Source: Bimuria novae-zelandiae CBS 107.79
Taxonomy: Eukaryota; Ascomycota; Dothideomycetes; Pleosporales; Didymosphaeriaceae
Reading direction: 5' to 3'
Assembly (NCBI GenBank): GCA_010015655.1
Contig: ML976756.1
Span: 187,264-251,263, forward strand
DNA length: 64,000 nt
Shown: piece after piece, positions 1-12,410 of the stretch
Position numbering within the stretch: the first letter of the stretch is position 1
How the letters are laid out: every line of letters starts with the position of its first letter
Made by a program: the position numbers and the translations under genes
Notes under the pieces: model-generated
The model's database searches: none
Told to the model about the DNA's origin: nothing
What the model saw: the letters and a program-made list of their open reading frames with translations, nothing else

Positions 1-2522
1 TCTTGTCTAGCGTCCCGCTCTTAGTAAAGAACTTTAGTAGCTATAATTATTTTAAAAAATATTTTTTTAACCTTATTAGCTTTCTTTTGGACCTCTTATA
101 GGTCCTAATTATTACTTATATTTACTATAACTATTTAGTCTCGTACGTTACTATAAAGACTTTAAAAATATTAATTTTTTAGAATCTTTTAACTATATTC
201 CTTAATATCTATAGCGTAATTATAATAGTTAAAATTAAAGTTACGAAGTCTCTAGTTCCTTTATTATATTATAAGTAAATAGTTACGCACGATTTCTTAA
301 GCTAAGTAGTTATAAAAGTTATAGTTTAATAACTCTTACAGGTTAGCTTTAGTATATTTTAGATAGTAGTCTAGGTACGCAATTCCCACCGTCGGTATAC
401 AACTTATTTATTAACTAATAATATATTTAAGTATATTTCTAATGTAGTTCTTATCCTCTAGGAGCTTATATTATATTACTATTTTAAAGTAATAATAATC
501 CTATCGTTCGCTATTGAAATAGGCTAAATTAAAGATTTTAGGATAGCGGCTTTTTCTTTAGTTTAAAATAAGGTCTACTATTAATCTTGCTAGTAGCTCT
601 ATCCATTAGTCTAATGTTAACGACTAATTTATATCTCCTATTTTTTAAAAGTATTATTATATTATTAGGCATTCTTAGTGCTCTCTTACCATTTCTTTAG
701 TTAGTCCTCTTATTTTTTTGTAGTAAATTTAAAAAGTATTTTAAAAGTTAATAAGTGCTTTAATCCTACTTAAGAATTATCATATTTTATTCTCGTTAAC
801 TTCTAACGCCTAAAGTTTAGTTATAAATAAAGAAACTATTTTTTTTCTCCTTAAATATTACTTCTTTATAAGCTAATAGCTTACTATGTATAATTATTTA
901 CGCTTAAACACGGACCTTTAGTAAAAGGTCCTATTCTAATTTTTATAACTTCTTTATTTAGTAAAGATAGTCTTGCTAGCGTTAAGTGTTTATTAAAACT
1001 TTTTCTTAATTACTTACTAGGGAGGGTTCTATCTCTTTATAGGTCTAGGCGTCGCCTTTATAGTATTTATCTATATAACTCTTTTAACTTCGTGTGCTAC
1101 TTCGTAGATTTAGTTTATAATTATATTTAAAATCTACTTATCCCGTGATAGATAAAAGTAATTAAACTTAATATAAGGAACTAGGCGCTTAAGGAGCTAA
1201 AGGTACTAAAAAAACATTAATAAGTTTAATAAAAGTCTAAAGTTAAGCTTTAGGCATTAAACTTATATATCTAGGATTTGCATAACCAAGGGTCAAGGAT
1301 CTGAGGCAACAACTAGGCGTAGCCTATTACATTATTTAGTTATATTTTTTTTAATTACCTTATATACTTTATGTATTAAGATAGACGCTCTCGTATCCTT
1401 TAATGTATATTTATATATTTCTTGCCTATATAAAGTCTCCTAGCGCCGGTGGTTAATATAAGACAAAATAATTAATATTATTAAAGATATAGCAGATTGT
1501 GCCTAAATTCAGTATATCTAAGGATTATAATAGGTACGTATTTAGGTTAATATAAAAGGATACGGCATTAAAGCTTACTAAAATTTTAGTATTTTTACAT
1601 CTATCTAGTTACTTATTATTAGCCTTAGTAATTTAAGTTAAAGTAGGAGTTTAAGATAGTTTAATTTTAGGTATTTATAATCTAGCCCTCTTTATAATTC
1701 TTAGGCGTTTTTAAAGAGCAGGGTTATTCTTTAGTCTAAACTTTATTAGGGTAACTATGCTAGGTTTTAGCCTAAACTAATTTAGGTACTTATTTAGAAA
1801 GGTGTAAAAGTAGTTTTATAAACTATAGCGTTATTTATAAGTAAGACACTTAAGGCTACTAGTTATTACTAACTTATTATTCATAATTCTAGACTGCTTA
1901 GCTCTAATACGTTAACTATTATTTAATTATTTATAATTCTAAGGTTTTCCCGAACTTTTAAATAATACTACTTTATCTATAAGAGAGGCATCCCTGTCTA
2001 TAGCCTCGGTAGATTTACTATTATTAGCGAAAGATAAACCTATAGTAGCAAAAGCGCCCTTTTATTTACCCTTAATTAGGTGGCGTAGGATTATATAGTC
2101 TTAAAAGAATTTTATAGTATGCTTTTATAATATAACTATATCCTTGCTTCTATATTACTAGACGGTTGTTACCTATATAGGTGCGATATAGACAACTGCC
2201 TTCATAAAGTCTTCTTTAACTAAGTCTAGCCTTTAAAGCTTTAGGACGCGATTAGTCTTTACTTCTATAATTATATAATTATACTTAGATAGCTATATAG
2301 CTTATAATTTAGCTATGCGTATTAGCTTAAGGGCTTTTTAGTATCTTACCCTTGCTCGTTAATATTTATCTTAATAATTAACTTTAACTATAATTGTAAA
2401 GTTATTAATCTATTATTTTATTATTATTTAAAAATATAATAGTTATTGTGTAGATGCGTAGAGATTATAAATTATAAAAAAGTAACTACCTTATTAAGGC
2501 CAGCTTTTTCTACTTAATAGGC
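1..2522. repeat. AT-rich RIP-degraded repeat DNA
   Basis: The stretch is strongly AT-rich, full of TA dinucleotides and stops in all frames, with no reading frame of note. This matches repeats worn down by RIP in filamentous ascomycetes. I could not assign it to an element family by eye. The Copia element starts abruptly at 2,523 with a target-site duplication, so this DNA was probably already present, and probably repetitive, when Copia inserted. Confidence 0.6.
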
Positions 2523-2764
2523 TGTTGGTATCAAACCTGCGCAACACTGCTACGGCTTTTACCGCTATGCAGTTTGCCTGCGGCTTGTTGCGCAGTTTGC
2601 CTGTGGTTTGTTGCGCTAGTCCTGATCGGGCTAGCAGGGAACAAACCACGCTTGATAAATACCTCTCACAGCAGCCCACCACAATAGATCTGCAATTAAG
2701 AATCAAATCAATACCACATTATTGCAACAAAGTCTTGATCTAGCAGCCTATTACCGTATTAACA
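2523..2764 (+). repeat. 5' LTR of Copia element
   Basis: The LTR is 242 bp and aligns without gaps to the copy at 8,095-8,336. I count nine differences. All are transitions with T or A in this copy and C or G in the 3' copy, and six fit a CpA-to-TpA change on one strand or the other. That is the RIP signature, acting more on this LTR than on its partner. Confidence 0.93.
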
Positions 2765-3199
2765 CTGATTAGTGGTTGCTACACCACAGATCGGCAAGAT
2801 ATACTGTGTACAGGGAATCTCAGCGCACGTTTCAGGCTGAGTATTCTGGCGATAGAAGCGGTTAGCGCATGCCTCCTCCCCTACTAAGGCCCAGGATACA
2901 GCATTGCTAGTGCGAAGTACAGGTACGACAAGCTCACTGCTATCCTGCATTAGAATTAGCGGCGCCTTGTATCTGAAGGATCTCTCCGCCTGGATTGTCC
3001 CTACCAAGGCTTAGTTCGGAAGGAGATTTGCGTCAACCACGCCAACCTTCGTCAATCACGCTAATCACAGGCCCACATCTAAAACGCTATTATGAAGTAC
3101 ACCTAAATAAAAGACTATTCGTGGTACCTAGACAAGACAATCTACAAGGACTAGTACACTAATTAAGATTTTAACATCGCCAACGCCACCGTTAATACA

Positions 3200-6100
3200 G
3201 ACAAACTTAACACTATAGTTATTAACTAGATAATATAGGTGGAAGAAGATAATATATTCGACCTGTTTCTACTACTTAAGTTTAAGGAGTATTTTAAGAA
3301 CTTCACCCGCGATCTCTTTAACAGCATTAATAAGCGCATTTAAAAAGCATTTAAAGAGCTCCTTTGCTAGCAAGATATCTATATTAAGCAGGGTAACAGT
3401 GATAGTCTCCCTAACTAATTCGCAGAACTCCTTACATTAACTGCCGTCCTAAAATGGCCCGCTAAGCATCTTAAGCTTATAAGGCTCTGCGAAGGCTTTA
3501 AGTGCCACTAAATTGTAGATAATAAAGAATAACAGCGGTAGTAGCGAGCTCCGCTAGGTGGAGGATTATTATTATTATTACAACCTGGATTTACGCCTGT
3601 GCAGAATAACTCTTATTTGCTTACTAACCTTGCCAAGTTATACACGCCGGAGCAGAAGTATTTAAGTAATAAATACAACATCCTTAAGACGAAGATTAAG
3701 GTGTTTAACGACCTTTGCACTAAGGTTAGGATTAATAAGGATAAGTAGTATAAAATAGCACTCTTTGTTATACTTACTAGCTAAGCGCTTTAGTATTACT
3801 ACGATTACATTGCTCCCTAGGCGCTTACGCTTACTTATAATATAATGCTTGACAAGCTACGCACGTACTTTAACACTACATAAGCTTACTAGATATACCT
3901 CTAGGAGTGGCATAGCACTACGCTTAAGAGCGTTATAACTACTAACCTTGAGAAAGACCCTATAGAGTGTCTTGAAATAGTTATTAGTAAGATAAACATG
4001 CTCTATTAGGCACTATTACAGGACTAGGGTGAGAGCTATAATTAGTATTTACTTGCGTAATAGCTCCTTAGCGTATATCGTGGTATTAAAGTAACTACTA
4101 TGGCTTGCTTAAAGCTAGCGACCATATTTAAAGGTGTCGCTGTAGATCTCCGCAACGTAGTTAGCATGTGGTTAAGCTGTTATCCTAATAGCCAGTTTCT
4201 ATCACGAGATGCAGATGAGCAGTATTACACTAATTGCTGCTATATCCGCAATAATCGACAAGCTACAGGATTATTAGATAATAATTACTACAGTCGCTGC
4301 TATTAAGGTTAAGGCGGATCGCGCGGTAATTAATTTAACAATAACTATTATTTAAACTACTTAGGTAATTACTGTAATAAGACATGCTTTATCTGCAAGC
4401 AGCCTAAGTGCTAGTTAACTCGACACTTAAAGAAGGAGCGCATGGAGCATCGCCAACGCTATTACTAATACGCTTAAGATGATCCTGATGCCCCGAGCTA
4501 TGGAGTGTTTCTCGCCGGCCATGAAGGCATAGAGCTTGAAGACAGCGACAGTAGCGATAATGATGCTAGTAATAATGACATTAAAGTATATTTTGCTAAC
4601 CACGTCTACTTAACTGTATCCTGCGATAAGGTTGATGGCGACGCTATTGTCTCTAGCCTTAATAACGCTGCCGCACTTTATGCAATTACAGGCGATAATC
4701 CTTATATCTTTAGCAAAGTAAATAAAGATGCTTAACTCTTCTTATTTAATTCACGCTACGGCGCAGATATCTTTTAAGGCATTATGCCTAACACTAGTGT
4801 AGCTAGTGTCTTAACTGTTAGAAAAACACAAGTGAAGGTGCTGTAGCTTATTTAACTATCTATAGTTATTAATAAGTCTACCGCAGGACGTTGTTAAATC
4901 TAATTTAGAGATAATCTAGAGTGTTTCTCCCTTAGCGATGTTAATGTTAGCACGCTATTTAGTACAATTACCTTTATAGTAATATTAACTAACACACCAT
5001 TTCTGCTCTGCTTGAATAATATGGATTATCATGGTATCTTCTTCAACAACGTCGACAATATGCTCGTTTAAGGTGGCAAAGAATTCCTAATTGTCCGTAA
5101 ATGGGGACATCCATGGCTCCTGCTTAATAAACAAGAGACCGTTGTCTACTACTTAACCGAGACTGAGCTACGCCAGCTTCACCGACGCTTTGGCCATCCT
5201 ACTGCTGGACGACTGCACAAGATCCTCAGCAAAGCAGGCTATAAAGATATTAATAAGGACATTATTAATCGCATTAATAAGTACTGTTACTAGTGTTAAA
5301 TCCATAGCAAAGCACCTGGCCGTTTCCGCTTTACTGTTTGTGATAACATGGACTTTAACTTATGCGTTATTGTTAATGTGATGTATATTAATTAGAAACC
5401 AGTGCTCCACGCAGTTAATGAAGCCATAGCTTTTTAAGCTACTTAATTCATGCTAAACATCTAGGCAAACACTACTTGGGATCTCCTTCGCGCTATGTGG
5501 ATTAACATATACGTTGGTCCTCCTAACGTTATTAAGATAAATGCTAGCAAGAACTTTATTGCTAACGAGTTTGTTAATAACGCCACATTACTTGTAATTA
5601 AGGTTAAGGAAGTCCCGGTGGAGGCACATTATTTAATTAGCAAGGTTGAGCGCTATTATGCTCCCATCCGCCGTGCTTATAGGGTAATCTCTGCAGACGT
5701 TGGACGCATAACTGCTCCCGAACATATCTTGCAGATGGCTGTCAAGGCTGTCAATAACACCGCAGGTCCTAACGGACTTGTCCTGACTCTTCTTGTCTTT
5801 GGAGCATATCCTCGCCTGTTAAAGAAATTACCACTATTGCCATCTATTACCGCCCGCGGCGCTGTAGTGCGTAAAGCAATGGCTAAAGTGCGCAAGATTA
5901 AGGCAAAGCGCTAAGTTAATAAGGCTCTTGCAACTCGCAATAGTCCTAACGTAACTAATGTCTTACTATTGCCTATCCTAAGTAGCGTTAAGGTCTGGCG
6001 AGAGAACTATAGATAGTCTAGCCCGCATTAGATAATTGCCCTCTACGTTAATAAGTAATCCGTGGTTATTAAAATTAATGATAAATAAATTACCTTTTGT

Positions 6101-7940
6101 ATCACCGCAGTGCGCCCGTATCATGCAGACAATACGACTACTATTACCCCTCCCGTAGAGGACGAGGACAACGGTGGCTCTGGCGATGATTTCACTCCTA
6201 TCATGGAGGAGCCCGCGCCCAAGCGTAAGCGCGGTAGGCTAAAAGGCTTAAGGAATAAGCTAAAACCTGATAAAGTTATAACTGCTATAGTTAACCTTAA
6301 TTAACGTAAGCGTGATGATCTTGTCCTGGCTAAGAAGCTACGAGTAGTTAGTAAGATTATAACACTAGGGTAACTATTTAAAGCATTTATAAAGGCAGAA
6401 ATTAACGCCCTTATAACATAAGGCGTCTTTCGCTTCGAGAAGTACAGTCCCTACTATTATAATAAGGTCCGTATCTTTAAGTCACGCATTATTAATAAAG
6501 TTAAGGGCAAGACTACTAATCGCCCGTACGAAAAGTCCCGTCTTATTATCTAAGGATACGCCGATAACGATAAGAAGCTTGTCCTAATATAGTCTCTCAC
6601 TATCCAGCGTGCAAGCCAGCGTGTGATTATCGCTCTAGCACTATCACTGTTGAAGCTGGGCATGTACCTCTGGCTCCGTGACATCACTCAGGCCTATACG
6701 CAATCGGATGATCCACTCCAGCGTACTATTGTGGCTAACATACCAGCCTAACTCAAGGAAAGTTATCCAACAAACACAGTTATAGTTATTATTAAGCCGC
6801 TATACGGCATTGCTGAAGCAGGTGCCTATTAGTAGTTAACGTACAATAAACACCACACCAAGACTCTCTATATAGTAACATCCACTTATAATCTATACCT
6901 ACTTATTAGCAAAGCTAGTAGCAAGTGCTTTAGCATTATTAGCATGCAAACTAACAACACGCTTAGCCTGTCTAACAAAGCTTTTGCAGACCTTAAGGAC
7001 CAAGAGCTACGTTTTAAGGCTAAGCCTAAGCAGTTTCTCTTACCGGACGCGTAAATCGACTTTAATAGCTATATTATTAAGCTTAATAATGATAATTGCG
7101 CTATTACTTTGCGCTAGAAAAAGCAAGGCAAGAAGCTAGAAATAGCTAATAATAAGTAATTATACATTTAACAGCGCGCTCGAGGTGCTTACATTGCAAT
7201 AATCTATTAACCTAAGGCGAGCTTCGACCTCGCCGCCGCAGCCTAAGCAAGTAAGCCTATAAAAGAAGAAATTGCTAGATTAAATAAGCGCATTATTTAG
7301 TAAAAGGAGAATATTACTCGCGGTCTTAACTTTATCCTACTAGACTTAAGCAACTTAAAGCTATACGCCTTTATTAACGCATCATTTACTAATAATAAGG
7401 ACATGTTATTATAGATAGGCTTTATAATCACGCTCGGTAATAAGACTAAAGATAGCAATCGTAACTTTAAGTTTACTAGTAATATTATCTACTAGTTATC
7501 TATTAAGTGTAAGCGCGTTACTCGCAGCGTCCTTACATCTAAAATCTACGCGATAGCCTATAAAGTTAATATTACAATTGCAATTAGCGGTATAATTAAC
7601 ATAATTATGTAGCGACTTAATCTCCTTAATGTCCCTATCGTTGTGTGCACTGACTCACGCTCCTTATATAATTACCTTATTAAGCTTGGCACTACTAAGG
7701 AGAAGCGCTTTATAATTAACATTATAGCTCTACGTAAGGCCTATAAGCGCAATAATCTTATAGATATCCGCTAGATTAATAGACGTGACAATCTAGCAGA
7801 CTTAATAACTAAGGCTAGCTCTAACTTAGCTATAGAGCATCTTATTAACTATAACTAGCTTAAGCTTTGCGTGCAAGGCTGGGTCAATTACGCTAAAGTT
7901 AACACCCTAGAGTACGATTACGATAGCAAGAAGTAGTAAG
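3200..7940 (+). pseudogene. Copia gag-pol remnant
   Basis: This is the decayed polyprotein region. A zinc-knuckle remnant lies at 4,385-4,426 (CFIC, then C, then H, with one TAG). A GAG-pre-integrase motif, HRRFGHP, lies near 5,180. The longest surviving frame, 5,495-5,914, reads as the integrase core. RT motifs lie near 6,660-6,800 (RDITQAYTQS, then YGIAEAG). RNase H-type sequence lies near 7,360-7,700. Many in-frame TAA/TAG codons interrupt it throughout, so it cannot make a working polyprotein. Gag is the least recognisable part. Limits are approximate. Confidence 0.85.
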
Positions 7941-8094
7941 TCTACAAAAGGAGTAGCAAGATAGGCACTAAGAGGACGCGCACTAGCGCTAGTCTAGTTA
8001 AAAAACTAGCAACTATTACAGATTGTGTTTTATTACAGATTTAAGCGTTCTGGGCTGAACTGGCCATATGTAGCATAAAAGAAAAGATAGCCAG

Positions 8095-8336
8095 TGTTGG
8101 TATCAAACCTGCGCAACACTGCTACGGCTTTCACCGCCATGCAGTTTGCCTGCGGCTTGTTGCGCAGTTTGCCTGTGGTTTGTTGCGCTAGTCCTGATCG
8201 GGCTAGCAGGGAACAAACCACGCTTGATAAATACCTCTCACAGCAGCCCACCACAATAGATCTGCAATCAAGAATCAAATCAATACCACATCGTTGCAAC
8301 GAAGTCTTGATCCAGCAGCCTATTGCCGTATCAACA
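8095..8336 (+). repeat. 3' LTR of Copia element
   Basis: The 242-bp direct repeat of 2,523-2,764 is followed immediately by the TSD TAGGC (8,337-8,341). At all nine variable sites this copy keeps the C or G state, so it is the less RIP-altered LTR. Confidence 0.93.
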
Positions 8337-8341
8337 TAGGC

Positions 8342-9110
8342 TTAATTTATTATCTTGTAGATCTTAAGCTATCCTTTATAATAGTCGCTATTATCCTTAT
8401 ATGCTTTCACACTTGCTATTAATAGATACAATAGTAATATTAGTGCGTTATTTGGGCTTGCTATTATATAGGTGGCGTTTAGCTAGTAGTTACTTATTAA
8501 TAGGGGTATCGGCATCGCGGGTTTTTATTTTAATTTATCTAATAGTGCTAGGTTAACAATATTTTAGATTTTTAAAAATTAGTATCTTATTTTAAGCTAG
8601 TTAAGCTATGTCATGTAATTTATATAATTAGCTAGGATTACTATAGGATCTCTAAAAGTTAATAGGGCTATTTTAATTAGCTTAATTAAGGTAGTAAGAC
8701 TCTTAATTATTAGATTTAAGAGTATTCTTTATAGATTAAAATAATTATTAATTTTTCTACTATAGGAGATAGCATCCTTTATATAACTATAAGGATATCC
8801 CTTACTTTGTTGTGGAATATATCTCGTGCAAGGGATGAATGTATCTTGTGCAAGGGAGGAATGTATCTTGTGCAAGGGAGGAATGTATCTCGTGCAAGGG
8901 AGGAATGTATCTCATGCAAGGGTACAGGCGCGCCAGCCACCTTGCAAGCGCAAAGGACCATGTAATCGGACACCTCTAGTAATTAATATTAATAATAATA
9001 GAGCTCTAAGTAATAGTGTCTTAGATACTTAACTTATACCTGCTTCCTAATTAAGAAAATTATATACTATTTCTAGCCGTATTTTCACTATAGAAGGCTT
9101 AAATTAATTA
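8342..9110. repeat. AT-rich degraded DNA, right flank of Copia
   Basis: The sequence is AT-rich with abundant TA dinucleotides and no supportable gene. It probably continues the DNA that lies left of the Copia element at 2,522, because the TSD shows a simple insertion. A 22-bp minisatellite sits at 8,816-8,924. Confidence 0.55.
8816..8924. repeat. 22-bp tandem repeat, five copies
   Basis: Five head-to-tail units of a 22-bp motif (core TCGTGCAAGGGAGG) start at 8,816, 8,838, 8,860, 8,882 and 8,904. The copies differ by single C/T and G/A changes, and the last is one base short. The repeat lies in otherwise AT-rich DNA near the island border. Confidence 0.9.
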
Positions 9111-9192
9111 TTACAGCATACGTCTAGTATCGTACGGCGTTTCTGCCGTAGCGTCCGTACAGTAATTGCTAACAACCGTAACGTAACCGTCG

Positions 9193-11533
9193 CTAGGTCT
9201 CACCGTCCGTAATACGGACCACTGGACGCGCTGGGGGGCGCTGTCCTCGCTCCTCAACCTCCCCCCCCCCAATGATAAGGTTTCCTGGCCTATACATACT
9301 GTTTCCACATTTAGTATCGGAAGTCCACCTCAACAACAGAGCACGTAAGAAATGACCACCATGGTGAAGCCAAACCATCTGTGTTACCCCAACTCATGTA
9401 ACGTAACGCAAGGACCGAGTATGATGGAGGTCCACGCACCTATCCGCTTCCATGCGTTTAATAACGCTTCCATGAATCAACGCGTTTTCAGGTATATCCC
9501 GGACTTCGCCCTTCGGAAGTGGCCAAATGATTGCTTTCTAGCTTCCGTCTTCCTGTAAGTCCATACACCGGAAAGGAAGGTACTCCATGACATTCCATGA
9601 TATTATCTCGAAGCGTGATGCACCATTATCAAACTGGAGGACGTCCTACACAGACACTAAGTCAGCTAAGCCCTTCTCTATTCTAGGTAAATAGGAGTCG
9701 CCTACGTAGATCCTGCCACAGGTGGCGGCGAAGTGCAAATGTCTAGCCACAAAGTTAGCTCTGGTCAAAACTCTATGTCTACCCAGGATATTTGACGCGT
9801 TGATGATACGACCGTCGAAAGATTACATACTGGAGGAACTTGGTATTGTACTGATGAGGAGGTGCCGAAGGGTTTGGAAGTTGACGATCGAGGTGATCAG
9901 TTCTATTAATTGCTTCTTCGCTGTCTGCAGACCCATCATGATGACCTATAACTACAGTAGCGGGCGAGGCGGAGTCAAGATCGATAGTGGATACTGAAGC
10001 GAGGATCTCCTCTATGTGCGGCTTTAGAGGCGGCAGTTCCGGAAGCATCTCTGTGTAGTCGCAATGCAGTGCTTCTAGCTTTGTTTCATCTAATTGCAAG
10101 CCAGCACGCTGAGCTTCGCGGACCATCCACACCAACGGGACATGACTCAACGCAGCATCCTCACCCGGGTGTAGAGGCCATCTTCTGCCGATGTCCTATA
10201 CGCATTAGCACGGATTTCAATTGGACACCTGGAGGGAATATAGTGTGTTTTAGAATGTTGAACAACCTACTATATGACAGCCAGCGAACCGGACTTCGCG
10301 TATGTCCTGCTCATCTTCATAATTGGGATCGGAGTACTGGCGATTCTGCGTAGCTTGTAACGAGATATCGTACACGGATGGGGTGGCTCTAGTAGCCTCA
10401 CCCGTGTAGGAGCCCATCGGAGCTTGGGAAGCATTGCGAGTCTCCACAGGTACTGCTAACGTCTCGCGATGGTCGTTTGGCGTTGACAGAGATGGCTGCC
10501 CCCCAACCACTAGACTCCCATGTTCACCTTCGGAGCTACCGAGCCGGACTTTGGCGGGGCGGCCGCGGTGCTTATAGCGATTGGACTCGTTTGACCTGTC
10601 CTGCGAGATCAAATCTTGTCGAAACTTGGCTCGACATTCTTCAATCGAAACCACATGCCGGATTATTCTTGCCGAGCTTCTCGCGGTATAAGGAAATTGG
10701 TTGCGCTGCATCTATGGGTTCTCGAAGGGGGGACGCTGTTCACCGTGTCAAACAACCCTAGAATGCGGATCTGGAGCAAAGAGTGAGTACTCGGAGTCTG
10801 TAGTATATATGCTGGGGTAACAAACAGGTTTGACAGGTCGGCTGAAGGTTTCCCTGAAAGCACACATGTACTCGAGCAAGTATCATTTTTGCCGTTTTTC
10901 CTTCTCGTTGCTCTTCTGCCGACATTGCCATCGTTTGAACGTTTTCCACGCAAAATGACACATCTCATCGTTGCCAGCAGACAACAACCCAACTTGATCG
11001 AGCATCTCTGCCAAGAACCGTGCAGTGTAGGCACCTCTCGAGAATCCAAACAAGAATATGTCGTCGCCAGGTGTGTAATACCGCATCAAAAACTGACATC
11101 TGTTACCACAGAATATGATATACGGGTGCCGACCAAACTGACTCTATAGCCACCCAGAACATGGTCGGCGAGCGAGGTTGCTGCAGTGCTTGTCAGCCGT
11201 GTTTCACCTTAGGGTTCTCAAACTCGACCTACCAATGGCCATATCCTTAGCCTTCATATACCAGCGTTTGAGCCTGTCGAACCTACTTGATTCTGAGGTT
11301 GCGACAATGTAAGTTCCGATGCCAGGCTGATGGTAATGAAAGTTTTCATTACAGTCAAGGAGACTGTATATCTTCACGATGTTGGAGTCGGCACCCTGAA
11401 AACTTGTTTCCCGTGCCTGGTATATTTCGTCACCGTATGCACCAGCAGAAAAACCTGCTGATAATCTACCATCAAAGCACGAGACAAATGTCTTTGTAGA
11501 GTTAGACGGACGAGCTGCCGTGGACTTCGCCAT
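9193..11533 (-). pseudogene. DUF2235 (alpha/beta-hydrolase-like) gene, decayed
   Basis: The frame begins MAKSTAARPS at 11,533 and shows the DUF2235 landmarks in order: CFDG, ADSN, YQPGIGTY, GFSRGAYTAR (nucleophile elbow GFSRG, about 11,000-11,060), ILGLFDTVNSV, FPYTARSS, the GCH..DIG motif split by a 75-bp intron (10,196-10,270), SHVPLVWMV, WNVMEYLPF and a C-terminal YRPGNLI. Other introns I infer: 11,417-11,469, 11,181-11,232, 11,093-11,142 and a longer one before YRPGN. Breaks: TGA at 10,883-10,885, TAG at 10,712-10,714 and TAG at 9,538-9,540 (the two TAGs stand where relatives have Trp), a frame break at a six-C run near 10,730, and a one-base break near 11,400. DUF2235 includes bacterial type VI phospholipase effectors; the fungal role is unknown to me. 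It borders a RIP island. Confidence 0.75.
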
Positions 11534-12410
11534 CGTGCTATGACAGAAGCGAGCTTGTTGTGAGTCGGCTGGAGGCGGCCGCGTGATTCATTCCCTCGTA
11601 GGTTGCATGTGGGATGTCGTTCGCTGGTCGGCTGGCGCGTACTGCATGACTGCTACTTGGGTAATGACATGATGCTGCGTCCGGAAAGAGGACGGGGTTG
11701 CAATGGAGCTGCGAGGCAGGAGTGAAGAATCGATGTGCATTAGCTCCTTGAATTCAGCAGTTGCACGCAGTAAGACATACAAGAGGCGGGCTCAACCATC
11801 AGCCAACCATCAACCAACCATCAGTATAACATCGTCTGGCTGAGTCCTCTTGTCCGAGCTGTGGTGATGAACTGCCATTACATACTGTAACTGGATTTCC
11901 AGCTAGCCGGCATGGTTACGGCAACACAGCTCCCACTTTCGTGGCTGCAGGGCTGGGCATTGGCAGGAAAGAGCCACCGACATTACATGTGATTGGCTAG
12001 AGCCGTTGGTAAGAAAGGTAGCCCATGAGACGATGTGTCTCTTGCTGCTGCCGTGGAGTCAAGAGCTACAGCTCACATAACCAAGCATTGCGTTAATGGT
12101 ACACTGCACCAGCAAATCAAAACTTCGCAACAGATGGAGACACAAAAGAATCTATACGTTGAAGGAAATCTTTAACACTCGTTCTGTTGATCAAGATAGT
12201 TGTCACTGTACAAGTATTGAACACAATCCGCTCCTCCCGTTCCACAACCTCGACTACACTGCTTTATGACTTATTGGTCGGCTTAGGGAGCTTGCTCAAG
12301 ATGGGGCTCTTGATCGGGGGGTTGTACACGAGCTTTCTCGACTTGACTGAGGCCCATTTGTACCTGCATAATTGTTAGCACCATGTCGAAATATTACAAC
12401 CCTTGCGTGC
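11534..12410. other. Intergenic region
   Basis: This lies between the start of the DUF2235 pseudogene and the stop of the cytochrome c1 gene, both on the minus strand, so it probably holds the former's promoter and the latter's 3' end. I see a short imperfect repeat of AACCATCA-like units at about 11,797-11,825 and no gene. Confidence 0.5.

Larger units (their letters stand above)
2523..8336 (+). mobile_element. Full-length Ty1/Copia LTR retrotransposon, RIP-inactivated
   Basis: The 5,814-bp element is bounded by two 242-bp LTRs that begin TGTTGG and end TCAACA or its mutated form TTAACA. A perfect 5-bp target-site duplication, TAGGC, flanks it (2,518-2,522 and 8,337-8,341). Domain order in the decayed interior is zinc knuckle, protease region, GAG-pre-integrase, integrase, reverse transcriptase, RNase H, which is the Copia order (integrase before RT) and sets the plus orientation. 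A purine-rich tract just before the 3' LTR (about 8,077-8,090) fits a polypurine tract. The interior is full of TAA/TAG codons; the LTRs and the leader to about 3,060 are much better preserved. Confidence 0.93.

Noticed and set aside
5677..5895. Minus-strand frame inside the Copia integrase
   Set aside because: Shadow of the surviving plus-strand integrase frame.
8816..8924. Possible CRISPR-like array
   Set aside because: The units are contiguous with no spacers, in a eukaryotic genome.
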